The notes under the pieces: generated by a model
Told to the model about the DNA's origin: nothing
What the model saw: only the letters and a program-made list of their open reading frames with translations
Database searches by the model: none
Translations under genes and position numbers: made by a program
Source of the DNA: Pseudomonas sp. MM213
GTDB taxonomy: Bacteria; Pseudomonadota; Gammaproteobacteria; Pseudomonadales; Pseudomonadaceae
Direction: 5' to 3'
DNA: 64,000 nt
Assembly: GCF_020423045.1 (NCBI RefSeq)
Contig: NZ_CP081943.1
Coordinates: 4,340,001-4,404,000, forward strand
In this document: positions 27,789 to 35,627 of the stretch, one piece after another
Layout: each line of letters begins with the position of its first letter
Position numbering within the stretch: position 1 is the first letter of the stretch

Positions 27789-28562
27789 TTATTTAGGTGA
27801 GCTCTTGATCCATTTAAATGCCAAGAATCGTGGAAATTCCCATTTCTTTGGGTATAAAGACTGAACCTTGTTATTAGGGATCGGTTCGGACATGCTAGCC
27901 AATTGAAATCCATATTTGGCGAACGTCACTATATATCGCTCAATTGGCCGATGAATGTGCGTGGTTTTAAACTCGGAATCAGATAAAGATATCTTGAAGG
28001 GAGCCTTAATCATCAGCTCTTTGCTATAAGAAAACCACGACTCTTTTTCATACCCCCAATATCTTGGCCAAAAGCACGGATGAGGAATGGTAGCTACAAA
28101 TTCATCGCCTTTTTGTGCCACCCTTGAGAGGGTTTGAGCAAATTTGTCGAGCTGCGGATCTGCCGATAACATCATGGCTGCTAGAAAAACATTTTTCTCG
28201 GTTCGTGACTTTAGATGAGTTTCGCAGTCTTCAAAGTCGGAGTTGATGAATTCAATGTTTGAAAAAAATGACAGTATAGATTTCGCAATGTTAATGCTCT
28301 GCAACGATGGTTCGACACACACGACTTTTTTAAACCTTGCGGCTAAGCGGCCCGTAAGCTCACCAGTCCCAGAACCGATGTCGACCAAGGTTGCCTCATC
28401 ATCCTGACCAACAAGTGACTCAACCAATGGAGCCATGACATGAGTAAATGTGATATCTAATCCGTTGAAGATTTGCTGATGCCGTTCTGAGGCAAGGCAG
28501 TCCCACTCTTTGGCCAATTCTTGGGAGGATATGCTGTCAACGTACGAAAACCGTGAGCTCAT
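27789..28562 (-). CDS. Class I SAM-dependent methyltransferase
   Basis: The 257-residue protein has the Rossmann methyltransferase motif I at 59-70 (LVDIGSGTGELT), motif II VVCVEPS, and a motif IV-like EKNVFLAAMMLSADPQ. The C-terminal substrate domain has IPHPCFWPRYWGYEKESWFS. That layout is like small-molecule methyltransferases of the UbiE/Methyltransf_11-25 type rather than DNA methylases, which lack NPPY/DPPY here. Its ATG overlaps the stop of the upstream membrane-protein gene (ATGA), so the two are translationally coupled. The substrate is unknown. Confidence 0.8.
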   Translation of the reverse strand: MSSRFSYVDSISSQELAKEWDCLASERHQQIFNGLDITFTHVMAPLVESLVGQDDEATLVDIGSGTGELTGRLAARFKKVVCVEPSLQSINIAKSILSFFSNIEFINSDFEDCETHLKSRTEKNVFLAAMMLSADPQLDKFAQTLSRVAQKGDEFVATIPHPCFWPRYWGYEKESWFSYSKELMIKAPFKISLSDSEFKTTHIHRPIERYIVTFAKYGFQLASMSEPIPNNKVQSLYPKKWEFPRFLAFKWIKSSPK

Positions 28563-29329
28563 AATTGGTTTTCACCTTTTTTTTGAGAAATATTTTTAGC
28601 TATTTGCACAAGCTCGTAGGCCAGTTGAAATGAGGGGTGTGCGCCAGAGCTGAACTCCTCAACTACCTGCTTATCTGCTTGCGCTCTTCCAATGGCAACT
28701 TTACTGCCGTCCCTACCATAGAATGCGATAGTAAAGCGGGCGCTTGGGTCACTGAGTAACTCCCGGCCATACACATAAATCTGAGCCCCTTTCGTTTCCA
28801 GCTCTCTCGAAAAATCAGTATGGTTTGGCAGACAAATTATCAGCTCACCGTTTTCCGCTTTTTCACGCAGCAAGTTCTGTGACTTATCACCTTTTGCCCA
28901 ACTCATGTCACGAGTCCAAATTGCTACTCGTCCTCCATAGGCTATCCAATGAAGCATGTAGTTGCGAATAGAATCAGGGTCGGATTGTTTAAATACTCTT
29001 TTTCCTTCTGCTACATATATCTCATAAGACACTAAAAATATGTACAGAAAAACCAAAACCACCCCGACTATCGATATGACCGATGCTGAGGCCGGGGTTA
29101 ATTTTTCCACATCCACAAGGGGGTAGACAGTTGCAAGTAACGCAACCATGCTCAGAAAAATAAGAACCAACTTAACAGTTAAGGCTAGTACGTTGCGGGA
29201 GTGTTTCGGGCGAGGCCATTGCGCTTTTTTTCTAAACATCCTTGTCACCTCAAAGCAAATCCGCTGGAGAAAATTCTTCGTACGTAGCCATTTTGGGCAG
29301 TGCGCTGATTTTACAGCATTGATTTTCAT
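28559..29329 (-). CDS. Two-TM membrane protein with cytosolic C-domain
   Basis: The 256-residue protein has a basic N-terminus, two predicted membrane helices (about 48-69, NVLALTVKLVLIFLSMVALL; and 82-104) and a C-terminal cytosolic domain of about 150 residues. That domain contains GGRVAIWTRDMSW, ENGELIICLPNHTDF, GAQIYVYG and IAFYGRDGSKVAIGRAQ. This strand pattern recalls a phospholipase-D-like or nucleotide-sensor fold without HKD motifs. It is coupled to the methyltransferase by an ATGA overlap. The two-TM plus soluble domain plan is common among defence effectors, which is inference only. Confidence 0.65.
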   Translation of the reverse strand: MKINAVKSAHCPKWLRTKNFLQRICFEVTRMFRKKAQWPRPKHSRNVLALTVKLVLIFLSMVALLATVYPLVDVEKLTPASASVISIVGVVLVFLYIFLVSYEIYVAEGKRVFKQSDPDSIRNYMLHWIAYGGRVAIWTRDMSWAKGDKSQNLLREKAENGELIICLPNHTDFSRELETKGAQIYVYGRELLSDPSARFTIAFYGRDGSKVAIGRAQADKQVVEEFSSGAHPSFQLAYELVQIAKNISQKKGENQL

Positions 29330-29667
29330 AACATCCTGCCCTGTGTTGGTCGCAGCGAGTTTACCGCTTTTTTCTGCACCTGCGATGCTGCGTAGTGCGT
29401 CACTGGGGATGAGAGCGGAGGCCTATTCTTCAAGGTAAGAAGCTGGTCGCCCCTAAAAGGGATCAGATTTTCTGATTCGGCATAAAATGCATGACCAAAC
29501 CAGAAATTAAGAAATCGAATCAGGCAATCCGACCGACGCTCAGCGCTAGAATGACGCCATCACGCAGGCTCGCTGGTTTCTCAGATGCTACGGCCATCTA
29601 GGCAATAGACATGGAAACTGAAAAACCTTAGCTTGCTGAAACAAGGGATCAATGGAGCGAAAACGGG
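29330..29667. other. 338-bp gap with no gene recognised
   Basis: Between the divergent two-TM gene and the AbiJ-like gene I see no credible frame, repeat or RNA. Promoters for both directions must lie here. A GTCGCAGCG and CTGCGTAGTG pair near 29350-29397 is too irregular to call an operator. Confidence 0.4.
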
Positions 29668-30486
29668 ATGAATGACTCTTTTTCCAAGCGCAACGGATTT
29701 CATCGCACCCAAGAGCGTGAAATCACCATCAGGGAGGATGCGCCTGAGGAGCTGCGTGGGTATTTGGTTCAACTGGCCTACGAGTGCGGATTCAAGCCCT
29801 CAGGTCTGCGGGCTATTCTTTGTAAAGCCCTAAAAAAACAGCCTGATTCGAACAACTGGAGCGAATTTCCCAACGTTGACTGGGAGGTGAACAATCTTCT
29901 CCAGGAATGTAAGTGGTACAAAGTTTATGACGTGATCGAGCGCATCCAAGCCGATTTGGGTCAGTACAACTACAACCCTGATACTTACGAACATTTTCAC
30001 ACTGAGTTAAATGACTATTTCGTAGAAAATGGCATTGGTTGGAAGCTTGTAGATGGCCTTGTCGAAATTCGCGGCCCGGAATCATTTGAAGTCATCGTAA
30101 AGAATGCTCGGGAGACCGAGCGCGCATTCGGCCACGTGACAGCTGGGAAGGAGTTGCACGAAGCAATTGGAGATCTCTCCCGTCGCCCCTCTCCTGATCC
30201 AACAGGTGCCATCCAACATGCGATGGCATCATTGGAGTGTGTTGCCCGAGAAATCACTGGTGATGTCAAAGCGAATCTGGGTGACATTCTCAAACGACAC
30301 AACACCATCATTCCTCCCCCACTGGATCAGGCTGTAGCAAAAGCTTGGGGCTACGCATCTGAAAATGGTCGGCACATACGCGAAGGGCGAGAACCTTCAT
30401 TCAATGAGGCTGAGTTGATAGTTGGCCTATGTGCCTCTCTCGGTAATTACCTTATTAAAAGTACGCAGGCGGACGAGCCAAATTGA
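29668..30486 (+). CDS. AbiJ-NTD4-type abortive-infection-like protein
   Basis: The 272-residue protein starts MNDSFSKRNGFHRTQEREIT and continues REDAPEELRGYLVQLAYECG, which matches the AbiJ N-terminal domain 4 pattern (FSxRxGF, then I-x-D-x-P-E-x-L-R). The centre, TYEHFHTELNDYFVENGIGW, and the C-terminal AIQHAMASLECVAREITGD and GRHIREGREPSFNEAELIVG, fit the helical C-domain of this family. AbiJ proteins are linked to phage exclusion, and the C-domain is often HEPN-like. The ATG at 29668 follows GGGATG weakly. It stands alone on the plus strand in a defence-rich segment. Confidence 0.75.
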   Translation: MNDSFSKRNGFHRTQEREITIREDAPEELRGYLVQLAYECGFKPSGLRAILCKALKKQPDSNNWSEFPNVDWEVNNLLQECKWYKVYDVIERIQADLGQYNYNPDTYEHFHTELNDYFVENGIGWKLVDGLVEIRGPESFEVIVKNARETERAFGHVTAGKELHEAIGDLSRRPSPDPTGAIQHAMASLECVAREITGDVKANLGDILKRHNTIIPPPLDQAVAKAWGYASENGRHIREGREPSFNEAELIVGLCASLGNYLIKSTQADEPN

Positions 30487-30528
30487 GCACAGGATGGTGA
30501 TTTCCATCCCTGCTAATGGGCGCGACCG

Positions 30529-30912
30529 TCACTGCAACAATGGTGGAGTGAAATGGTGCTGCCCCTGTGAAATACGTAGAAAATCTCGCAGGCTCGCACG
30601 CCCATTACCGTGCTGAAACGTCGCGATCACGTAGCGTGAGTTCTCTGTGGTAAGTACCCAAAATCGACCCTCGCGCTCCGCCTTAATCACGTCAGAAGTC
30701 CGGATCAGATGACCATCACCAAACCGCCCATATTGGTCTTTACGGTTGTGACCAAACACGACGCCTAATCCGGCACGAGCCTTTATGGATACTCTGCAGA
30801 GATAGGCTGTTATCGGTTTGTCGAAGCCTTGCGCTTGTGCTTTTAGGATTCGTTCGAGATCGAAATCCGTATGTCGTTTTCCATGAAAATTCACATCCAG
30901 AGTGTTCAACAT
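30529..30912 (-). CDS. Hypothetical protein, paralogue of the 31492 gene
   Basis: The 127-residue protein has the block GLGVVFGHNRKDQYGRFGDG, followed by LIRTSD and YVIATF. The gene at 31492 has the matching block IVFAHNVVEDSQGRFERGDW, then VRSS and TVYVLI. The two therefore look like divergent members of one family (I suspect DUF6957, low confidence). A GGAGCGC ribosome region precedes the ATG at 30912. The function is unknown. Confidence 0.6.
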   Translation of the reverse strand: MLNTLDVNFHGKRHTDFDLERILKAQAQGFDKPITAYLCRVSIKARAGLGVVFGHNRKDQYGRFGDGHLIRTSDVIKAEREGRFWVLTTENSRYVIATFQHGNGRASLRDFLRISQGQHHFTPPLLQ

Positions 30913-31002
30913 AATTGCGCTCCTTTCGCAGCCCGTATGGCGTTACCAGGAAATCCACACGGAAACATCTGCGCTGATATCGTGTGGGATTCTTGGTAAA
31001 TC

Positions 31003-31449
31003 TCAGGCTGTACGAATCATGTTCGCGTGATAGATCGGACGAAGGTTGCTCAGTGCATCAGTGTTGAAGCCAGGTTGGTGAGAGCTGTGATACTTGGAGC
31101 CGTTCTCCACATCTAGCAGGCACACAACACACTCGTTTTGGTCTTCGCCAAGCGTCACCTTGGTCAGTGCTTCCATGCGCCATCCTGCGGAGCCATTCAT
31201 ATATGCCGGCGTGACCACCTGAACGTCGGTGATGATCGTCTCCTCGTCTTGTGCAATCAGCACCTGCTGTAGTCGAGGTTCACTGTCGATCATTAGAACC
31301 ACTTCTGTGGTTCGGCCCTTGTGCTGAGCCTGGACGGTGACGTGATACCAGTGATTTCGAAGAACTTTGGATACCTGATGCCATTGGTACTGGCCTTCAC
31401 CAAACATCCCCGGCATGCCAAGCATATCGGCGTCGTGTGTTCTAAACAT
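31003..31449 (-). CDS. Hypothetical protein (148 aa)
   Basis: The 148-residue protein is beta-rich (HWYHVTVQAQHKGRTTEVVL, QVLIAQDEETIITDVQVVTP) with no signal peptide or membrane segment. A CAGGAAAT ribosome region precedes the ATG at 31449. It lies between two paralogous genes on the same strand, 42 bases after the 31492 gene, so the three probably form one transcript. I recognise no family. Confidence 0.55.
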   Translation of the reverse strand: MFRTHDADMLGMPGMFGEGQYQWHQVSKVLRNHWYHVTVQAQHKGRTTEVVLMIDSEPRLQQVLIAQDEETIITDVQVVTPAYMNGSAGWRMEALTKVTLGEDQNECVVCLLDVENGSKYHSSHQPGFNTDALSNLRPIYHANMIRTA

Positions 31450-31491
31450 TGTATTTCCTGAGCCTCAAAGGGCTCCGTTACGAAGCGCATG

Positions 31492-31920
31492 TTAGAAGAA
31501 GGAAAATACTTCCTTCAGGCTGGCAGGCTGTTCATGGCCAGGGCCGATCAAGACGTAGACAGTGTTCCTCGTTTCGAACACGACCCCGTCGTGGAAACCG
31601 GTGCACATGCTTGAACGAACCCAATCCCCCCTCTCGAAACGGCCTTGGCTATCCTCGACCACGTTGTGAGCAAAAACGATCATTGGGAGCTGGCCCACTG
31701 CATGCAGTTTGGCGAGTTCGTCGGGAGTTACTTCGATTCGAAATATTGTCCAGTCTCTGACTAGGCAGTAGGGCTTTCTAGGAAATCGTTCGACTGATAA
31801 AGCTCGTGCCTCGGAAGTACCTAACAAGCCCTCAAGGGGCGTTCTCGGCCCTTTCATAAAGTCGGGCTCTTGGACGCTAGCCATAGGATTTACCTCAATT
31901 AATAACCCGGAAATTGACAA
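31492..31920 (-). CDS. Hypothetical protein, paralogue of the 30529 gene
   Basis: The 142-residue protein contains YCLVRDWTIFRIEVTPDELA and then IVFAHNVVEDSQGRFERGDW, VRSS and ETRNTVYVLIGPG. The HN-x(6-8)-GRF-x(2)-GD core is shared with the gene at 30529. A GAGGTAAATCC ribosome site precedes the ATG used by the frame. It is probably the first gene of a three-gene minus-strand transcript. The function is unknown. Confidence 0.6.
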   Translation of the reverse strand: MSISGLLIEVNPMASVQEPDFMKGPRTPLEGLLGTSEARALSVERFPRKPYCLVRDWTIFRIEVTPDELAKLHAVGQLPMIVFAHNVVEDSQGRFERGDWVRSSMCTGFHDGVVFETRNTVYVLIGPGHEQPASLKEVFSFF

Positions 31921-32042
31921 TTCAACCCCGCTTGTTGGCGCTCGCCCCTCGCAAAGCGTCTCTCCGCACGGCAGCTGCGTTGGCTTGGAGGCGTCAATCG
32001 AATCGCGGGAAGCCAGCCTAAAAGCGCTGATCGCACCATAAT

Positions 32043-32060
32043 ACGGATGATAGTCCGTGT
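32043..32060 (+). promoter_or_regulatory. Palindromic operator candidate before the XRE gene
   Basis: ACGGATGATAGTCCGT (32043-32058) is an inverted repeat with ACGGA and TCCGT arms. GATAGTCCGTG resembles the C-box operators bound by XRE-type controller proteins of restriction systems. It sits about 50 bases before the start of the XRE gene, a usual place for autoregulation. Confidence 0.45.
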
Positions 32061-32110
32061 TATGGTTCTCCGCAATATGGCCTTATCCTCGATTTACTTG
32101 GGGAAATGTA

Positions 32111-32602
32111 ATGGAGGCCGCAGAAGCCCTGGCTGTAGTAGTACGAGCATTGCGAAGAAGAAAGGGTTTTACGCAGGAAAACCTGATCACGATTGACCGT
32201 TCCTACTGGGGCCGGATAGAGCGTGGAGAGGTGAACATCACGATTGATGTGCTCATTCGTCTTGCAGCGCTGCTGGAGGTGGAGCCGGCCTCGCTGATTC
32301 TCATGGCGACGTGTCTACAGTCCGATGAGCCGTTTAGGGAGGGGCTAAAGCGTCTGAATAAGCAGCTAAATAGGATTTCGAAGGACAGGATTGATCAGGA
32401 GATGGAGTCATTAGCACAAGCAGGAAAGCTGCCGCCTGGTCGACCTGTCCGATCCGATGCGGCGCAAAAGGCGGCGGAGGCTAATCGCCTGAATAGTGAG
32501 GGCGTTCCGGTCGCTGAGATCGCGGAAGCGCTGGGACTGTCGAAGACCACTGTTCGCAGATATCTTAAAACAACCACATCCGAGCAAACTGATTCCGAAT
32601 GA
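32111..32602 (+). CDS. XRE regulator with a C-terminal second HTH
   Basis: The 163-residue protein has an N-terminal XRE helix-turn-helix (LRRRKGFTQENLITIDRSYW, then GRIERGEVNITIDVLIRLAA), like restriction-modification controller proteins. A C-terminal second helix-turn-helix follows (EGVPVAEIAEALGLSKTTVR), like resolvase tails, after a GRPVRSDAAQKAAE linker. The ATG at 32111 follows GGGGAAATGTA; an upstream ATG at 32057 is inside the palindrome and unlikely. It precedes the HEPN gene by about 200 bases and could control it. No restriction-modification pair is adjacent. Confidence 0.75.
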   Translation: MEAAEALAVVVRALRRRKGFTQENLITIDRSYWGRIERGEVNITIDVLIRLAALLEVEPASLILMATCLQSDEPFREGLKRLNKQLNRISKDRIDQEMESLAQAGKLPPGRPVRSDAAQKAAEANRLNSEGVPVAEIAEALGLSKTTVRRYLKTTTSEQTDSE

Positions 32603-32805
32603 TTTTTCAACGACAAGCTCCCGGCTAGAAATGTCACAGGAAGGACTGCTTTGGAGAATTGCATAGGAACACCTTGGCCCAACGGATCTTCATCAGGTTG
32701 TAGGCGCGACATGGGCGGATGTCAGGTTGACCGTTAGTAAAACAGTATCTATTCCGTTCATGCTGAGCCTTTAGCGGATAGACGATTCGACAAAGGAGGT
32801 CGGTA

Positions 32806-33993
32806 ATGCGAGAAAGCGGCGAATTGGAAAAGGGGCGGCTTGAGCTGTTACGTAATGATCTGGCCAAAAGATTAGTAGGATTTTCTAGCGACGCTCCTAC
32901 CATTGATATCTACGAACTGAGCAGCTCGCGATTGCATCGTGAGGATTTTCCAGTGCCGGAAATGCTCTTGCTTATGCTGCGAAATTTTCTGGGTTGGAAA
33001 TGGTATGGGCCTCGCGAGAAGGTTCGATGGACAGTCTATGGCACATTCAGTGGAGAGCCAATCGCCATTGAGCTCGGCAAATTCGGCCTTAACTTGCTCA
33101 GCTCGCTAGCCCTGAATAAGAGTAGAAAGCGTATCGAGGGGCAGCTCAAAAGCGCTGTAAACATTGTCGAGAAATTCCTCAAACCGGTGCTCGAACGGCA
33201 GGTTTCTTCAGGCAATGTGACTATCGGCAATCACCTCAATGAATTCGTGTCACGTTATGAGTTTTTCCGAGGCCAAGCAGAAAAAGCGTTTCGACGTGCC
33301 AAGCGTAAAGCTAAGGAAAAGCTCAAGGAAGGGCACGAATTTCCTCAAGGCTTCATTTCTACGCTTATGAATAGTTACAACCGGAGCATAAAGGCGCAGC
33401 AGGAAGGCTTTTATCACTCGGTTGCCATGGTTGATGCATATTTCAGCGCCTTAGAGCATAGATTGAATTTGCTCCGTGCCTTTACCGGCGTTCCTTTGCC
33501 TGAGGATGGTTTCAAAGCCTTCATGTCTAAGACTTGGAATGAGAAGCTCGACGAGCTTTTAGGAGCAAATCCATCGCCTAAAGCACGGAAAACGCTTCAG
33601 GGAATGCGAGATATCAAGGAACGTATTCGTAATCCATTCGCCCACGGTGGTTACGAAAATGATAAAGGGGCGTTGCATGTGCATATACCGAGCATCGGAA
33701 CCGTTCCTGGGAATATGACAAAATTTGGCAAAAGTGCCCGGTTCTCTTTGATCCCTATAGGGGCCAATGATCACGAGTTAAATTGCGCCATCTTCGATGA
33801 TGTAGACAAGTTGCTATCCATGGGGCATCTCGCCGGCGCCTACCGGCTGATGGAGGCTGGCATTGACCCTTCGTTCGACGAAGAATCGTTGCAGTCTTAC
33901 AAGGAGGCAACCTCGGGCGGGGAGGAAGCGTTGGAGAGGTTTATCGACCACTGGAGTCATCTGTGGGAGCTTCACACCAACATGGACTACTAG
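32806..33993 (+). CDS. HEPN-like protein with R-x4-H motif
   Basis: The 395-residue protein starts with a strong AAAGGAGG site. It is mostly helical, and in the C-terminal part carries KERIRNPFAHGGYEN. Its R-N-x3-H core (about Arg275 to His280) is the catalytic signature of HEPN ribonucleases. Before it lie long helices (YHSVAMVDAYFSALEHRLNL), as in HEPN dimers. No MNT nucleotidyltransferase or other antitoxin is adjacent. HEPN proteins cleave RNA in toxin-antitoxin and anti-phage systems; that role here is inferred from motif and context. Confidence 0.6.
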   Translation: MRESGELEKGRLELLRNDLAKRLVGFSSDAPTIDIYELSSSRLHREDFPVPEMLLLMLRNFLGWKWYGPREKVRWTVYGTFSGEPIAIELGKFGLNLLSSLALNKSRKRIEGQLKSAVNIVEKFLKPVLERQVSSGNVTIGNHLNEFVSRYEFFRGQAEKAFRRAKRKAKEKLKEGHEFPQGFISTLMNSYNRSIKAQQEGFYHSVAMVDAYFSALEHRLNLLRAFTGVPLPEDGFKAFMSKTWNEKLDELLGANPSPKARKTLQGMRDIKERIRNPFAHGGYENDKGALHVHIPSIGTVPGNMTKFGKSARFSLIPIGANDHELNCAIFDDVDKLLSMGHLAGAYRLMEAGIDPSFDEESLQSYKEATSGGEEALERFIDHWSHLWELHTNMDY

Positions 33994-34048
33994 CGCCTGG
34001 AGGGACAGACACTCGTTACTATCAGACTCCCAATGGCTGCGTCGGTCT

Positions 34049-35539
34049 CTAAAAGGGCAGGTCTTCATCTCTTATCCCCTCAGGCTCCTCTGGAGTTTGT
34101 GGTGTCAGCGCTTGATAGATACTTTCAAGGCGAATCTGTAACTCATCAAAGGTGACCACAAGCACATCCTTGAGCCCATTTCGATATTGCTCAAAAGCTT
34201 CCTGCTTATCCTCTTCTTCCGGAGTGCGGCCAATTATGACGATGGCCGCAACTGCATGTGCGTGAACACGCTCTTTGAAGCCACGCGCTAGGCTATCTAT
34301 CTCGCGCTGTACGTTGCTTCGCTGACTGACGATCTGGGCGACCGATCCACTCAGTTCGAAGGACGGGATATAGGTTTGCCGGTACTGTCTCCCCAATAGA
34401 TCATGCTGGGGATGTTTGATCTCGATCAACGCAAGGTTGCCGGTAGCCTTGGCTGCCATTAGGAAGTCGGAATACTGCCCACCCCGACCACTAAAATTCT
34501 TACCGCCTACGTAGGGTTGGTCGGCAATTTTCTTAACGGGGTATCCGAAGGCCATGTCGAGAATAAATGGGTTTCCGCTGAGGAAGCTCTGCCATTTCGG
34601 CTCCGCAACGTTGCTTTCCATCATTTTTTTATAGACGTCAATGAGCTGGCCAAGGGTGACCAGTTCAATCTCCGCCTTCAGGTTGTAGAGAGTGTGTGGT
34701 GCGGATTTCGCCAGGGTAGGGACGCTCTGTTGCGCCAGCTTGACTGCCTGCTGCTGATCATTAGATGAAAGAGTAGGCGTCGCCGACCCCAATGAAACTA
34801 AGCTAGCAAGCAGATCCGGAGGTAGCTTTCGTGCCTTGGCTGGGTACAGCTCCGGCGCTGCCTGATGCAGCAAGCTGGTGTAACAGACGAGTTTTTTGTC
34901 CGCTGCAGTCTCTCGCTGATGTCGCTGCGTCAATCGATCCAAGCTCTTCTTCAGACGGTCAAGAAGATCAACTCCAATGTAGAACTCGTTGCCCTTAACC
35001 TTTGCAGCGTTGCTACCAGTACCGCCGTGCAGGATGAGCGTGTCCACTCCCTCCAACGGACTCAGCGCGTTTACTAGGTATCGGTATTCGTAATGAAAAC
35101 CTAGGCCGTATCGCCAATCCTTTGATAACCCAGCTGGTATACCGCTAAGCAGCTCATCGACTTCGTACTCATCGGTCGGATGTGTATAAGGCTGGTAAAC
35201 GGGTCTGGTAATGATGATCGAAGTGATGGCTTCGTACTTGGGCTGAGCGTATTCAGGATGTTCAAACCGAGCATTGATGGGATAAAGAGTCAGATACTCC
35301 GGAGCCACCTCCAAAATCAGATGCCAACCAGGCGCATCATCTAACAGAGCGACATCGCTGTAGTAGACACGAGACGTCCCATAGATCTCGTCGCTAATCG
35401 ACTCATACTCCTCTCCTAATTCGACGGCCTTAAGCTCCTCCTCGGTCAGCACCACTGCGTCACTAAGATCAATACGAAGGAAAGGCCCTCCGTCGGTGCG
35501 CTGCTGCATGGCGTATTGAGAGGGGCGCATAGAAGGCAT
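34049..35539 (-). CDS. sduA: Shedu-type nuclease SduA (DUF4263)
   Basis: The 496-residue protein has a large N-terminal region and a C-terminal DUF4263-type PD-(D/E)xK domain. The nuclease core is visible at about 350-380: GGKNFSGRGGQYSDFLMAAK, then NLALIEIKHPQHDLLGRQYR, giving the D-x(n)-E-x-K site. SGSVAQIVSQRSNVQREIDS follows, typical of Shedu proteins, along with AIVIIGRTPEEEDKQEAF. Shedu is a single-gene anti-phage system. The gene is the last of a minus-strand series after the exonuclease and Mrr-like genes, and converges on the HEPN gene. Confidence 0.75.
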   Translation of the reverse strand: MPSMRPSQYAMQQRTDGGPFLRIDLSDAVVLTEEELKAVELGEEYESISDEIYGTSRVYYSDVALLDDAPGWHLILEVAPEYLTLYPINARFEHPEYAQPKYEAITSIIITRPVYQPYTHPTDEYEVDELLSGIPAGLSKDWRYGLGFHYEYRYLVNALSPLEGVDTLILHGGTGSNAAKVKGNEFYIGVDLLDRLKKSLDRLTQRHQRETAADKKLVCYTSLLHQAAPELYPAKARKLPPDLLASLVSLGSATPTLSSNDQQQAVKLAQQSVPTLAKSAPHTLYNLKAEIELVTLGQLIDVYKKMMESNVAEPKWQSFLSGNPFILDMAFGYPVKKIADQPYVGGKNFSGRGGQYSDFLMAAKATGNLALIEIKHPQHDLLGRQYRQTYIPSFELSGSVAQIVSQRSNVQREIDSLARGFKERVHAHAVAAIVIIGRTPEEEDKQEAFEQYRNGLKDVLVVTFDELQIRLESIYQALTPQTPEEPEGIRDEDLPF

Positions 35540-35627
35540 TGGCGATCATCCTTGGTCGTAGGGCATCTTTATAGATCGATTTGGAACTAGGGATGTAATT
35601 CCACGATAGGCGACTAGCCATACCCAT

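Noticed and set aside
27789..28562. DNA methyltransferase of a restriction system
   Set aside because: There is no NPPY/DPPY catalytic motif or target-recognition domain; motif I and the C-terminal domain fit small-molecule methyltransferases.
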